A DNA stretch of 63,479 nt from Rhodobium orientis (GTDB lineage Bacteria; Pseudomonadota; Alphaproteobacteria; Rhizobiales; Rhodobiaceae), in contig NZ_NPEV01000030.1 in assembly GCF_003258835.1 (NCBI RefSeq), positions 1-63,479 on the forward strand, given 5' to 3'. Under the pieces are notes generated by a model that made no database searches, was not told the origin of the DNA, and worked only from the letters and a program-made list of their open reading frames with translations. The stretch's first letter is position 1, and each line of letters opens with the position of its first letter. Positions 8,106 through 16,160 of the stretch are shown here, piece after piece. The position numbers and the translations under genes are program-made.

Positions 8106-9391
8106 GCCGGCAAGGGGGCGAACCGCACACCGATTCCTATTATGCCGCGACCGCCATCGGCATGCGGAGCTGGCCGGCGCTGTACGGCGAATCCTCCGCC
8201 GACGTGTGCGTCATCGGCGGCGGCTTCACGGGCTTGTCCACGGCCGTGCATCTGACCGAGCTCGGCTTTTCGGTCGCGCTCCTGGAGGCGAACCGGATTG
8301 GCTGGGGCGCGACGGGCCGCAATGGCGGCCAGCTCCATTCCGGCCAGCGCCGGGACCAGGACTGGCTGGAAAAGGCCGTCGGCAAGGACGACGCCCGCCA
8401 TCTGTGGGAGCTGTCGGAAGATGCCAAGCGGATCGTCAAGGACCTGATCGCCCGCTACGACATCGACTGCGACCTCGCTCCCGGCCTCATCCACGCCATG
8501 CACAAGAAGCGCTACGTCGCCGAAGAGCATGCCTATGCGGAAAAGCTCAGCCGCGACTACGGCTACGACGCCATCACGCTCCTCGACCGGGACGAGGTGG
8601 GCGCCGCGCTCGGCACCGACGTCTATTATGGCGGCTCGCGCGATGCGGAGGCCGGCCATCTCCATCCGCTGAACTTCGCGCTCGGGCTCGCCCGGGCCGC
8701 CGACGGCCTCGGCGTCAAGATCTACGAGCGGACCCACGCGCTCGCCATCCACGAGGGCGAGCCGATGCGGGTCGACACCGACGACGGTTGCATCCGCGCC
8801 GAGGCGGTGGTGGTTGCCGGCAACGGCTACCTCGCAGGGCTCGACAACGAGACCGAAACGCGGATCATGCCGATCAACAATTTCGTGCTGGCGACGGCGC
8901 CGCTCGGCGAAGACCGGGCTCGAGCCCTCATTCCCGGCAACGAGGCGGCCTCCGACAGCCGCTTCGTCATCAACTACTGGCGGCTCAGCCCCGACGGGCG
9001 AATGCTGTTCGGCGGCGGCGAGAACTACACCCCAAGCTTCCCGAAAGACCTTCCTGCTTTCGTGCGAAAGCACATGCTGAAGATCTACCCACAACTTCAC
9101 GATGTTGTGATCGACTATGCCTGGGGCGGCACGCTGGCCGTCACGGTGCCCCGCATGCCCTATCTCAGGCGGCCGACGCCGGGGCTCTATTCGGCCGTCG
9201 GCTACTCAGGACATGGCGTCGGAATCGCGAATTTGGCCGGAAAACTGCTCGCCGAGGCGATTTCCGGCGACCAGAAAAAGCTGGATACATTCGCAAGACT
9301 TCCGATCCCGCGCTTCCCGGGCGGCAAGATGCTGCGCTGGCCGATGCTCTTTCTGGCGATGAGCTGGTTCGCATTGCGCGACAGAATCTGA
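8102..9391 (+). CDS. FAD-dependent oxidoreductase, probable gamma-glutamylputrescine oxidase (PuuB-like)
   Basis: A 429-residue D-amino-acid-oxidase-fold flavoenzyme expected to oxidise gamma-glutamylputrescine to the aldehyde with release of ammonia and hydrogen peroxide. The Rossmann motif VCVIGGGFTGLSTAVHL starts near residue 35, followed by ATGRNGGQLHSGQR, a signature of the PuuB/OrdL group, and a C-terminal FAD block YSAVGYSGHGVGIANLAGK. ATG at 8102 overlaps the aminotransferase stop, so this is the last gene of the operon. The next 420 bases are AT-rich and non-coding. Confidence 0.92.
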   Translation: MSRQGGEPHTDSYYAATAIGMRSWPALYGESSADVCVIGGGFTGLSTAVHLTELGFSVALLEANRIGWGATGRNGGQLHSGQRRDQDWLEKAVGKDDARHLWELSEDAKRIVKDLIARYDIDCDLAPGLIHAMHKKRYVAEEHAYAEKLSRDYGYDAITLLDRDEVGAALGTDVYYGGSRDAEAGHLHPLNFALGLARAADGLGVKIYERTHALAIHEGEPMRVDTDDGCIRAEAVVVAGNGYLAGLDNETETRIMPINNFVLATAPLGEDRARALIPGNEAASDSRFVINYWRLSPDGRMLFGGGENYTPSFPKDLPAFVRKHMLKIYPQLHDVVIDYAWGGTLAVTVPRMPYLRRPTPGLYSAVGYSGHGVGIANLAGKLLAEAISGDQKKLDTFARLPIPRFPGGKMLRWPMLFLAMSWFALRDRI

Positions 9392-9811
9392 ACCAAAACG
9401 TTCGACCAACCGTATAGTTATTATGCGCCACCCGGCGGGCGGCGGCGATTTGTGTCGACAATATGACAGGAAACGCTGCGAAGTAAGCCACTTAACTGAT
9501 TTTTATTTGACTACTATTTCGAAATATATCTTTGGTTATTACCTCAACAATTGTTAATTTATGAAATACTGCGTTGTTTTTTGCGAATTGAAACCATTAT
9601 CCGCCAGCGTCAAGCAGCGATGAAATCGGCTCCAGGCCGGAGCGTGACGCTTCATTTTTCCTTTGTGTCATACTTCTATACTTTTGTATACAAATGAATT
9701 GCGGTTTATTGATAAATTCAACGGATGCTATATTTTGAAATCAACCGCTCCGCGTGTATGATTCGAAAAGTGGTGGATCGGTTGCCTGAAATGGATACAG
9801 AGGCCAAATTC
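9392..9811. other. AT-rich intergenic region before the second GntR gene
   Basis: About 420 bases of non-coding DNA, distinctly AT-rich from about 9480. It contains the palindromes AACAATTGTT at 9546-9555 and TTTGTATACAAA at 9683-9694. A short GC stem near 9625-9645 is too weak to call as the operon terminator. No RNA gene is recognised. Confidence 0.6.
9683..9694. promoter_or_regulatory. Palindrome TTTGTATACAAA, candidate GntR operator
   Basis: A perfect 12-bp palindrome 118 bases before the predicted start of the downstream GntR gene. Its form (TTGTATACAA core) resembles operators of FCD-type GntR proteins. Autoregulation is inferred. Confidence 0.5.
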
Positions 9812-10468
9812 ATGGATGCAAGAAAACTAAAGCCTGCTGACATCGTCGAGGCGGTGCGCAGCGACATAATGGCGGGGATCCTCAAGCCCGGAGCGGCTTT
9901 GATCCAGGACACCTTAGCGCGGCGCTACGGTGTTAGCCGGATCCCCATTCGCGAGGCGCTTCGGCGCGTCGAAGCCGAAGGACTGATCGACGTGGTCTAT
10001 GGTGGCGGCACCTTCGTCCACGTCCCGGATACTTCGGAAATCGCGGAAGTCTTCGAGATCCGTCTGCAACTGGAGCCGCACGTGCTGCGGCTGTCGATGC
10101 CACGGCTCGGGCCGCGCGACTTCGAGGCGGCGGAAGCGGCGATCGGTCTTTTGCGCGAGGAAGGCTGCGGCGGCCTTTCCATCGGCGAGATCGACCGGCG
10201 GTTCCACGACGCGATCTATGCGGGGGCCGACCGGCCGCTCCACATGGAAACGATCCGCACGCTGCAGGCGCGCCTCGCCGGCCTTCTGGCCACCGCGATG
10301 ACGCCTGCCTCGGTCGCCGTCCTCGAAGAGGACATGAAGGCGATCCTGGATGTCATCCGCAAGGGCGACGAGAAGGAAGCCTCGGGTCGGCTGGTGCGCC
10401 AGCTCATCCGCACCCGCGAAAACCTGATCTCGGCCAGCGAGCCGGTCGATGAGGTGCGTTACGCCTGA
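9812..10468 (+). CDS. GntR-family transcriptional regulator (FCD type)
   Basis: A DNA-binding regulator of 218 residues if translation starts at 9812, where AGAGG precedes the ATG by about eight bases and the winged helix begins directly after. In-frame ATGs at 9725, 9758 and 9791 would add up to 29 residues of unsupported sequence. The DNA-binding signature TLARRYGVSRIPIREALRRV is followed by a helical FCD domain with RRFHDAIYAGADRPLHMETI. It stands alone between the polyamine operon and a leftward efflux gene. Its upstream palindrome suggests autoregulation. It may act on the polyamine operon, but nothing in sequence proves this. Confidence 0.88.
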   Translation: MDARKLKPADIVEAVRSDIMAGILKPGAALIQDTLARRYGVSRIPIREALRRVEAEGLIDVVYGGGTFVHVPDTSEIAEVFEIRLQLEPHVLRLSMPRLGPRDFEAAEAAIGLLREEGCGGLSIGEIDRRFHDAIYAGADRPLHMETIRTLQARLAGLLATAMTPASVAVLEEDMKAILDVIRKGDEKEASGRLVRQLIRTRENLISASEPVDEVRYA

Positions 10469-10617
10469 TTGGCGCAGCCACGCATGACGACAATGCAGAG
10501 GGCGGTGTCGACGGTGCATGAGAACGCCGACAATTAGCCGCCCAACGCACCATTTCCCCATGGAAGAGATTTCTCGGCCGGCGCCAGTGCGCCTGGCGTT
10601 CTCGGCCGGCAGCAACG

Positions 10618-11814
10618 TTACGCCGGGCGCGCGGAAAACCTCAGCAACAGCGCGGTAAGTGCCAGGATTGCCGTGACCGCGGCGAGCGGCACCAGGCCAT
10701 CGGTGATGAACGGCGCGACCAGAGCCGTGCCGACAGCCGCAACGGCAAGCATCGCCATGATCACGAAGGCCGACCCGCGGGCATCGTCCTCGGCGGCGAC
10801 GATCGCCTGGTGGAAGCCTGCCGGGCCGCGTACGCCCAGACCTGCGTTCACCACCAGGAAAATCGCCGTCACTACGGCCGCACTGCCGCCACCGGCAATG
10901 GCATAGGCGAACAGGGCGACGGCTCCGGCCGCGAACATCACCGCGCCGACCCGGACCACCCATTCCACCGTGAACCGTTTCACCAGCCGGCCCGAGATAT
11001 TGGCCAGCACGATGAAGACGGTGATCCCGATCGCCTGCATGACGATGAAGTCGGTGACCGTCGCCCCGAGGCCGACGACGAAGACGGTCGGTGCGCCGAA
11101 CACGAAGAGGAGCAGCGCGCCGACCGTTGCCGCATGCTCGACGGCGTTGCGCAGGAACGTCCAGTTGGACAGCAGGCCGCGGTAGCCGCCGGTGCCGTTC
11201 TGCCGCTTCGCGGCGGGAATGATCTCCCGTCCGAAAACGACCAGAAGCGCGAGGCAAAGGGAGAGCGTGGCCAGCAGATAAAAGCTTGCCCGCCAGCCGA
11301 ATGCGTTGAGCAGCCAGAGGCCGGCGATCGGGCCTAGCGCCGGGGCCAGCACCTCGATGCTGCTGATGCGCCCGAGGGCGCCGACGGCATCGTCGTCGCC
11401 ATAGAGCGCCCGCAGGATGCCCGGGGCGAACACGGCCGCGGCAGTGGCGGAGGCGCCCTGAACGGCGCGCAGGCCGATCAGCGCATCAAGCGAGCCCACC
11501 GTTCCGGCAAGGGCCGAGACGATGGCGTAGACGAGGAGCGAGGCCGCCAGCAGCTTTCGCTGGTCGAACCGGTTGCCCAGTTCGCCGAACATGAGCAGGC
11601 CGACCACCGTGCCGCCGGTGAAGGCGGCCAATACGAGCTGCGCGCGCTCCAGCGTGCCGCCGAGCGCGGCCGGCAGGCTTGGCACCGCGGGCAGCACCAG
11701 ATCCGTGCCCGCAAGCCCGATCACGGTTCCGCTGGCGACGAGGACGAAGGCTGCTGAACGCCGCAAGCTTGAGGAAGACCCGCGCATCGGACCGGCCGTT
11801 TCAGGTGTTTGCAA
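10618..11814 (-). CDS. MFS transporter, Bcr/CflA drug-resistance family
   Basis: An inner-membrane proton-coupled efflux protein of 398 residues. About twelve hydrophobic segments are visible. The first cytoplasmic loop carries GELGNRFDQRKLL, the MFS loop motif, and helix 4 has the IGLRAVQGASATAAAVFAPG block typical of Bcr/CflA exporters, with ALGPIAGLWLL as the motif C equivalent. It is slightly shorter than many family members but appears complete. The next gene upstream on the same strand is a Nudix hydrolase whose stop lies 46 bases before this start, so they could be co-transcribed. Substrates are unknown. Confidence 0.88.
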   Translation of the reverse strand: MQTPETAGPMRGSSSSLRRSAAFVLVASGTVIGLAGTDLVLPAVPSLPAALGGTLERAQLVLAAFTGGTVVGLLMFGELGNRFDQRKLLAASLLVYAIVSALAGTVGSLDALIGLRAVQGASATAAAVFAPGILRALYGDDDAVGALGRISSIEVLAPALGPIAGLWLLNAFGWRASFYLLATLSLCLALLVVFGREIIPAAKRQNGTGGYRGLLSNWTFLRNAVEHAATVGALLLFVFGAPTVFVVGLGATVTDFIVMQAIGITVFIVLANISGRLVKRFTVEWVVRVGAVMFAAGAVALFAYAIAGGGSAAVVTAIFLVVNAGLGVRGPAGFHQAIVAAEDDARGSAFVIMAMLAVAAVGTALVAPFITDGLVPLAAVTAILALTALLLRFSARPA

Positions 11815-11860
11815 GGGCCGGCATCGGGACCGGCGGGAGGGGGATCGGGCCTTCTGCGCC

Positions 11861-12466
11861 CTAGCCGAACAGCTCCGGGCGGTGCAGCATCAGCGCCTGG
11901 GCGAGGATGATCGTCTTGGCGTCGCGGATCCGACCGGACACGACCGCGCTGCGGAGCTGGTCGCAGGTCCATTCCAGCACCTCGATGTCCTCGCCCTCAT
12001 GGGCGATGCCGCCGCCTTCGTGGAGCCGGCTGTCCTCGCCATATTCGGCCAGGAACAACGTCATCTTCTCGGTAATGATGCCGGGCGAGGAATAGGCGTG
12101 GCCGACCTTGCTCAGATAGGTGACCTCGTAGCCGAGCTCCTCGGCCGCCTCGCGCCGGGCCGTGGTCTCCAGGTCCGGGTCCTCGTCGTCGGAAAGCCCG
12201 GCGCACACTTCCACCAGATGGCCGTCGGCGTCGTCGAGATAGACCGGCACGCGGAACTGGCGCACCAGGAGGACGGTGCGGCGGCGCGGGTCGACCGGCA
12301 GCACGCCGACGCCGGAGCCGTGGTCATGGACCTCGCGCACGACGGTGAGTTCCGTGCCGTCGCGGGCCGGATGGGTCACGGTCATGCGCTCGAAGGTGAC
12401 GAAGCCCTGATAGACGACCTCGCGATCCTCGATCCGGACGGCATCGCCGTCTTTCGGCTCTTCCAT
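11861..12466 (-). CDS. Nudix hydrolase (ADP-ribose or nucleoside-sugar pyrophosphatase type)
   Basis: A 201-residue cytoplasmic hydrolase of nucleoside diphosphate derivatives. The Nudix box runs from about Gly90 to Gly112 (AGLSDDEDPDLETTARREAA then EELG), with the metal-binding REAAEE core intact. The preceding VLLVRQFRVPVY and following SSPGIITEKMTLFLAEY blocks match the ADP-ribose / GDP-mannose pyrophosphatase subfamily (NudF/NudK-like). ATG at 12466 begins MEEPKDGDAVRIEDRE. It lies upstream of the efflux gene on the same strand. Exact substrate cannot be assigned. Confidence 0.88.
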   Translation of the reverse strand: MEEPKDGDAVRIEDREVVYQGFVTFERMTVTHPARDGTELTVVREVHDHGSGVGVLPVDPRRRTVLLVRQFRVPVYLDDADGHLVEVCAGLSDDEDPDLETTARREAAEELGYEVTYLSKVGHAYSSPGIITEKMTLFLAEYGEDSRLHEGGGIAHEGEDIEVLEWTCDQLRSAVVSGRIRDAKTIILAQALMLHRPELFG

Positions 12467-12647
12467 GGCTCACGACCCTTGCTGCGATTGCTTCACCGAT
12501 GCCGGCAACGGAGCCCCGCTCCGGCCTTGTCGCGTGATGCCCGATCGACCTCCAAAGCACAAGGCGGCATTTTGCCTGCCGCTTCTGGTCGGGCTTTTTG
12601 GCCGGTTGCAGCCGTTTCCCGGTCTTTTCTTCGAGGCCGCTCCGCGG

Positions 12648-13814
12648 CTACTTGATCGCCTGCAGGATCGAGACGTAGTTGGCAACGGCGGCGCCGCCCA
12701 TATTGAAGACGCCGCCGAGGGAAGCGTCCCTGACCTGCATGTCGCCGGCCGTGCCGGTAAGCTGCATCGCCGTCAGCACGTGCATGGAAACGCCGGTGGC
12801 GCCGATCGGATGGCCCTTCGATTTCAGGCCGCCCGACGGATTGACCGGCAGCTTACCGTCCATCGCCGTCCAGCCCTCCAGGATGGCGCGCTCGCCCTCG
12901 CCTTCCTTCGTCAGTCCCATCGCCTCGTATTCGATCAGTTCGGCAATGGTGAAGCAGTCATGGGTCTCCACGAAGGAAAGGTCGTCGAGGGTGACGCCGG
13001 CCTCGGCAAGGGCCTGCTGCCAGGCAACGCCGCAGCCCTCGTATTTGAGAATATCCCGCTTCGACATCGGCAGGAAATCCTGGACGTGGGAAGCGGCGCG
13101 GAACGCGACCGCCTTGTCGCGGCCGAGCGCGGTTGCCGTATCGGTCAGCACCAGCGCGGCGGCGCCGTCGGAGACGAGCGAGCAGTCCGTGCGCTTCAGG
13201 GGACCGGCGACGTACGGGTTCTTTTCCGATTCGGCGCGGCAGAAGTCGAAGCCGAGATCCTTGCGCATCTGGGCGAAAGGGTTGTTGACGCCGTTCTTGT
13301 GGTTCTTGGCGGCGATGGCGGCGAGCGCGTCGGACTTGTCGCCGTGGCGCTGGAAATAGCCTTGCGCAATCTTGCCGAAGACACCGGCAAAGCCGGCCGG
13401 CGTGTCGCCGTCTTCCGGCAGGTAGGACGCCTTCAGGAGGTTGCGGCCGATCTCCGGGCCCGGCGTCGTCGTCATCTGCTCGACGCCGACGACGAGCACG
13501 AAGCGCGCCTTGCCGGCGGCGATGACGGTCAGGCCCTGGTGGACGGCAGCCGAGCCGGTGGCGCAGGCGTTTTCCACCCTCAGCGCCGGCTTGAAGCGGA
13601 AGTCCGGGTCGGCCTGCAGCACCAGCGAGGCGGTGAAGTCCTGGGCGGAAAAGCCGCCATTGAAATGGCCGAGCAGGATCTGGTCGACGTCGCGCGCCTC
13701 AAGGCCGGCATCGGCGACGGCGCGGTTGGCGACGTCGACGATCAGGCTCTCGACGGTTTCCTCGCCGAGCTTGCCGAATTGCGAATGGGCCCAGCCGATG
13801 ATCGCTGCGGTCAT
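12648..13814 (-). CDS. Thiolase-family acetyl-CoA acetyltransferase
   Basis: A 388-residue thiolase-superfamily enzyme, degradative or SCP2/acetyltransferase type, acting on acyl-CoA. The nucleophilic cysteine is Cys84 in RVENACATGSAA, the second active-site block is ETHDCFTIAELIEYEAMG, and the C-terminal PSGGLKSKGHPIGATG supplies the catalytic His. The ETHDCF and VNPSGGLKSKGHP variants place it in the SCP-x-like subgroup rather than classic PhaA. It is a single gene with no beta-oxidation partners beside it, so a pathway cannot be given. Confidence 0.9.
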   Translation of the reverse strand: MTAAIIGWAHSQFGKLGEETVESLIVDVANRAVADAGLEARDVDQILLGHFNGGFSAQDFTASLVLQADPDFRFKPALRVENACATGSAAVHQGLTVIAAGKARFVLVVGVEQMTTTPGPEIGRNLLKASYLPEDGDTPAGFAGVFGKIAQGYFQRHGDKSDALAAIAAKNHKNGVNNPFAQMRKDLGFDFCRAESEKNPYVAGPLKRTDCSLVSDGAAALVLTDTATALGRDKAVAFRAASHVQDFLPMSKRDILKYEGCGVAWQQALAEAGVTLDDLSFVETHDCFTIAELIEYEAMGLTKEGEGERAILEGWTAMDGKLPVNPSGGLKSKGHPIGATGVSMHVLTAMQLTGTAGDMQVRDASLGGVFNMGGAAVANYVSILQAIK

Positions 13815-13960
13815 TTCTTGAAACTCCCTCCTTGGCGCCCCGTGGCCGGACGACGGGTCCGGCGGGCATCTTTGGCCCCATCTATAGCATGGGACGGCGC
13901 GGCAAAAAGGGGGATGTCGCAGCAGACGGCGGGTTGCGGGATGCCGTTATCGCGGCACGT

Positions 13961-14755
13961 TCAGCGCCGGCGGCGCCCTTCGACACCGACATCGGGATCG
14001 GTGACGTCGCCGTCATTGTCGAAGAAGCGGCGGTAGTAGCGCTCGCGCTCGCGCGTCTCGATCTCGTCGACGCGGTCGCGGGCATCGGTGATGCCGTAGG
14101 GCCGGCTGCGATCGGCGTCGAGGTGGTTGCCGAACAGCGGGAAGGAGACCTTGCCGAGGACGTTGCGCAGCGAATCGTCCCAGCGGCGCGGGCCCTCCAT
14201 GCCGCCGTTCGCCCTGACGACGATGAAGCGGCCGGGCCGGACGATGCCGGTGCAGGTGCCGTCGACGCAGACGTCGACCGCGCCTTCGACGAGGATGACG
14301 ATGACCTTCTGGGCCTGGACGACGAGGTCGAAGACGGTACCGCGCACGCCGATGGTCGCGAGCGGCGTCTTGACCTTGTAGCTCTGCGAATTCGAGGAGC
14401 CGGACACGAACCGGAAGGCACCCTTCACGGCCTCCACCGAGACTTCCTCGGCGGTGCCGCCCGGATTGTAGACGAAGCGGTCGAGCACGACTTCGGAAAC
14501 CGGGCCGATGGACAGGCTCGTCTCGTCGAGGAACAGCAGTTGCGCGGTGCTTTTCTCCCGCGTGGCGATGCGCTCGTTGCCGAAGACGCCGTTGCCGGGG
14601 GAGAGGCTGCGCACCTGGCTGGCCAGCGTGCCCGTCACGTCGCGCTGGATGGCGGAGGCGACGCCGATGCGGTCGGCGGCATGGGCGGCCGCCGCGCTGG
14701 CAGCCATCACACCGGCCGCGACGAGCGGCAGAATTTTGCGTCTGACCGAAATCAT
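13961..14755 (-). CDS. FecR-domain periplasmic protein
   Basis: A 264-residue exported protein with a signal peptide at residues 1-26 (ending ASAAAAHAAD) and a FecR domain: residues 75-160 carry LLFLDETSLSIGPVSEVVLD, the turn KTPLATIGVRGTVFDL and VEGAVDV, the usual FecR repeats. Unlike classical FecR it has no cytoplasmic anti-sigma segment and no sigma factor nearby; it belongs to the periplasmic FecR group that accompanies CHASE2 cyclases. The C-terminus (about residues 215-264) is charged, rich in Arg and Asp. It diverges from the outer-membrane protein and cyclase genes, with 276 bases between starts. A sensory or scaffold role in the periplasm is inferred. Confidence 0.82.
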   Translation of the reverse strand: MISVRRKILPLVAAGVMAASAAAAHAADRIGVASAIQRDVTGTLASQVRSLSPGNGVFGNERIATREKSTAQLLFLDETSLSIGPVSEVVLDRFVYNPGGTAEEVSVEAVKGAFRFVSGSSNSQSYKVKTPLATIGVRGTVFDLVVQAQKVIVILVEGAVDVCVDGTCTGIVRPGRFIVVRANGGMEGPRRWDDSLRNVLGKVSFPLFGNHLDADRSRPYGITDARDRVDEIETRERERYYRRFFDNDGDVTDPDVGVEGRRRR

Positions 14756-15031
14756 TGCGTTCCGCCTTCCCTGCCCCGTTCCGCCTGCCCCGGCATTGTC
14801 GCGCCAGGAAGACCTCTGGCCAAGCCATCGTCCGGCCTCGGCAACGTTGTCGCCCAACAGCGAAGGCTTTGTCCAGCACCAGAATGCAACACTTCGCACT
14901 CAAATCCACAGGCAGTTTCCAAAACACATTGCGCGGGCGTTATCGTTTGGTAGTTTCGCCTGAGAATTTCTTGCCGAGAACCTTGGGCCGCCGAGATGAC
15001 CGCATTGACGACCACGGGACGCCGGAACCGC

Positions 15032-16159
15032 ATGACACGTCTCGCCGCCCTCCTCGCCGGCACGCTCCTTCTGACCGGGATCGCAGTGCCGGCCTTCGCC
15101 GAAGGGCCGATCGATTCCGGCTACGGCGCGGTGCTCGCCGATCCGACCGATCCGATGATCAACAACGCCTATGCGGCCCGGGCCGAGGCGCGCGGCGAAT
15201 ACCGCAAGGCGCTCGCCACCTATGAGCGGATCCTCGTCCACCATCCGGACAATGCCGAGGCGATCAGCGGCCTGATGCGCATGCGCCGACGGCTGCAGCC
15301 GTCCTCCACCCAGGTGTTCCTGGAGCTGGGCGGCGCCTACCAGTCGAACCCGCGCCAGTTCCCCTCGCCGGGCGAGACCGACGACGGCAACGCCTTTTCC
15401 GTCATCCGCATCCTCGACGAGCGCTCCTTCGGCTCGCAGCGCTGGCGCACCATGATCGAGGGCAGCGGCGAGATCTTCGGCGATCTCGACGTCCTCGACA
15501 ATTTCGCCCTTTCGGCCGATACCGGCCCGCTGTTCGACCTGACGCCGACCATTGCCGTGCGCCCGGCCCTTGTCGGCGGCTATGCCTTCCTCGACGGCGG
15601 CAGCTTCTTCGGCGAGGTCGGCGCCTCGCTCGGCTTCGAGGGCTACCTGCAGGGCGCCCTGCAATCGATCGAAATACGCGCCACCTGGCGCGACTATGCG
15701 GACCGCTGGGTCTCCGACGATGGCGCCGTCATCGATGTGCGCGGCCATTTCGGCTATGGCGGCCTTATCGACGATGCAGATGCCATCATCGTCAAGCCGC
15801 GGCTGCGCTGGAGCGGCGTCGACACAAGGCCGGGCGTCGTCATCCCGAGCGGGTTCGAGCCGGGGCGCTATTTCGAGGCCGGAACGAAGCTGGAATACTA
15901 CTACCCGTTCGCCGAATGGCTGCTGGCCGGCCCCAATGTCGGTCTCTTCCAGCGCTGGTTCGACAAGCCCGTCACCGTCGGCGGCGCCGACCGGCGAGAC
16001 ACCTATCTCGCCCCCGGCGGGTCGGTGATCCTGCGCGACCTCGTTGCCGAGAACGTCGATTTCCGCTTCGACTACCGCTACGAGATGCAGGACTCCAACG
16101 ATCCGACCCGCGACTTCGACAATCACGCGGTGGCCGGACGGATCCTGGCCCGGTTCTGA
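15032..16159 (+). CDS. Exported TPR/outer-membrane beta-barrel-like protein
   Basis: A 375-residue exported protein (signal peptide ending near VPAFA), with a start 36 bases upstream at 14996 as an alternative. The N-terminal third has one or two TPR-like helices (NAYAARAEARGEYRKALATY, then HHPDNAEAISGLMRMRR). The rest alternates short aromatic/polar strands ending in RF (VDFRFDYRYEMQ, then VAGRILARF), the pattern of an outer-membrane barrel with a C-terminal aromatic residue. The next gene, a CHASE2 cyclase, begins one base after its stop, so the two are translationally linked. Function unknown; it is probably the outer-membrane part of the FecR/CHASE2 set. Confidence 0.75.
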   Translation: MTRLAALLAGTLLLTGIAVPAFAEGPIDSGYGAVLADPTDPMINNAYAARAEARGEYRKALATYERILVHHPDNAEAISGLMRMRRRLQPSSTQVFLELGGAYQSNPRQFPSPGETDDGNAFSVIRILDERSFGSQRWRTMIEGSGEIFGDLDVLDNFALSADTGPLFDLTPTIAVRPALVGGYAFLDGGSFFGEVGASLGFEGYLQGALQSIEIRATWRDYADRWVSDDGAVIDVRGHFGYGGLIDDADAIIVKPRLRWSGVDTRPGVVIPSGFEPGRYFEAGTKLEYYYPFAEWLLAGPNVGLFQRWFDKPVTVGGADRRDTYLAPGGSVILRDLVAENVDFRFDYRYEMQDSNDPTRDFDNHAVAGRILARF

Positions 16160-16160
16160 C

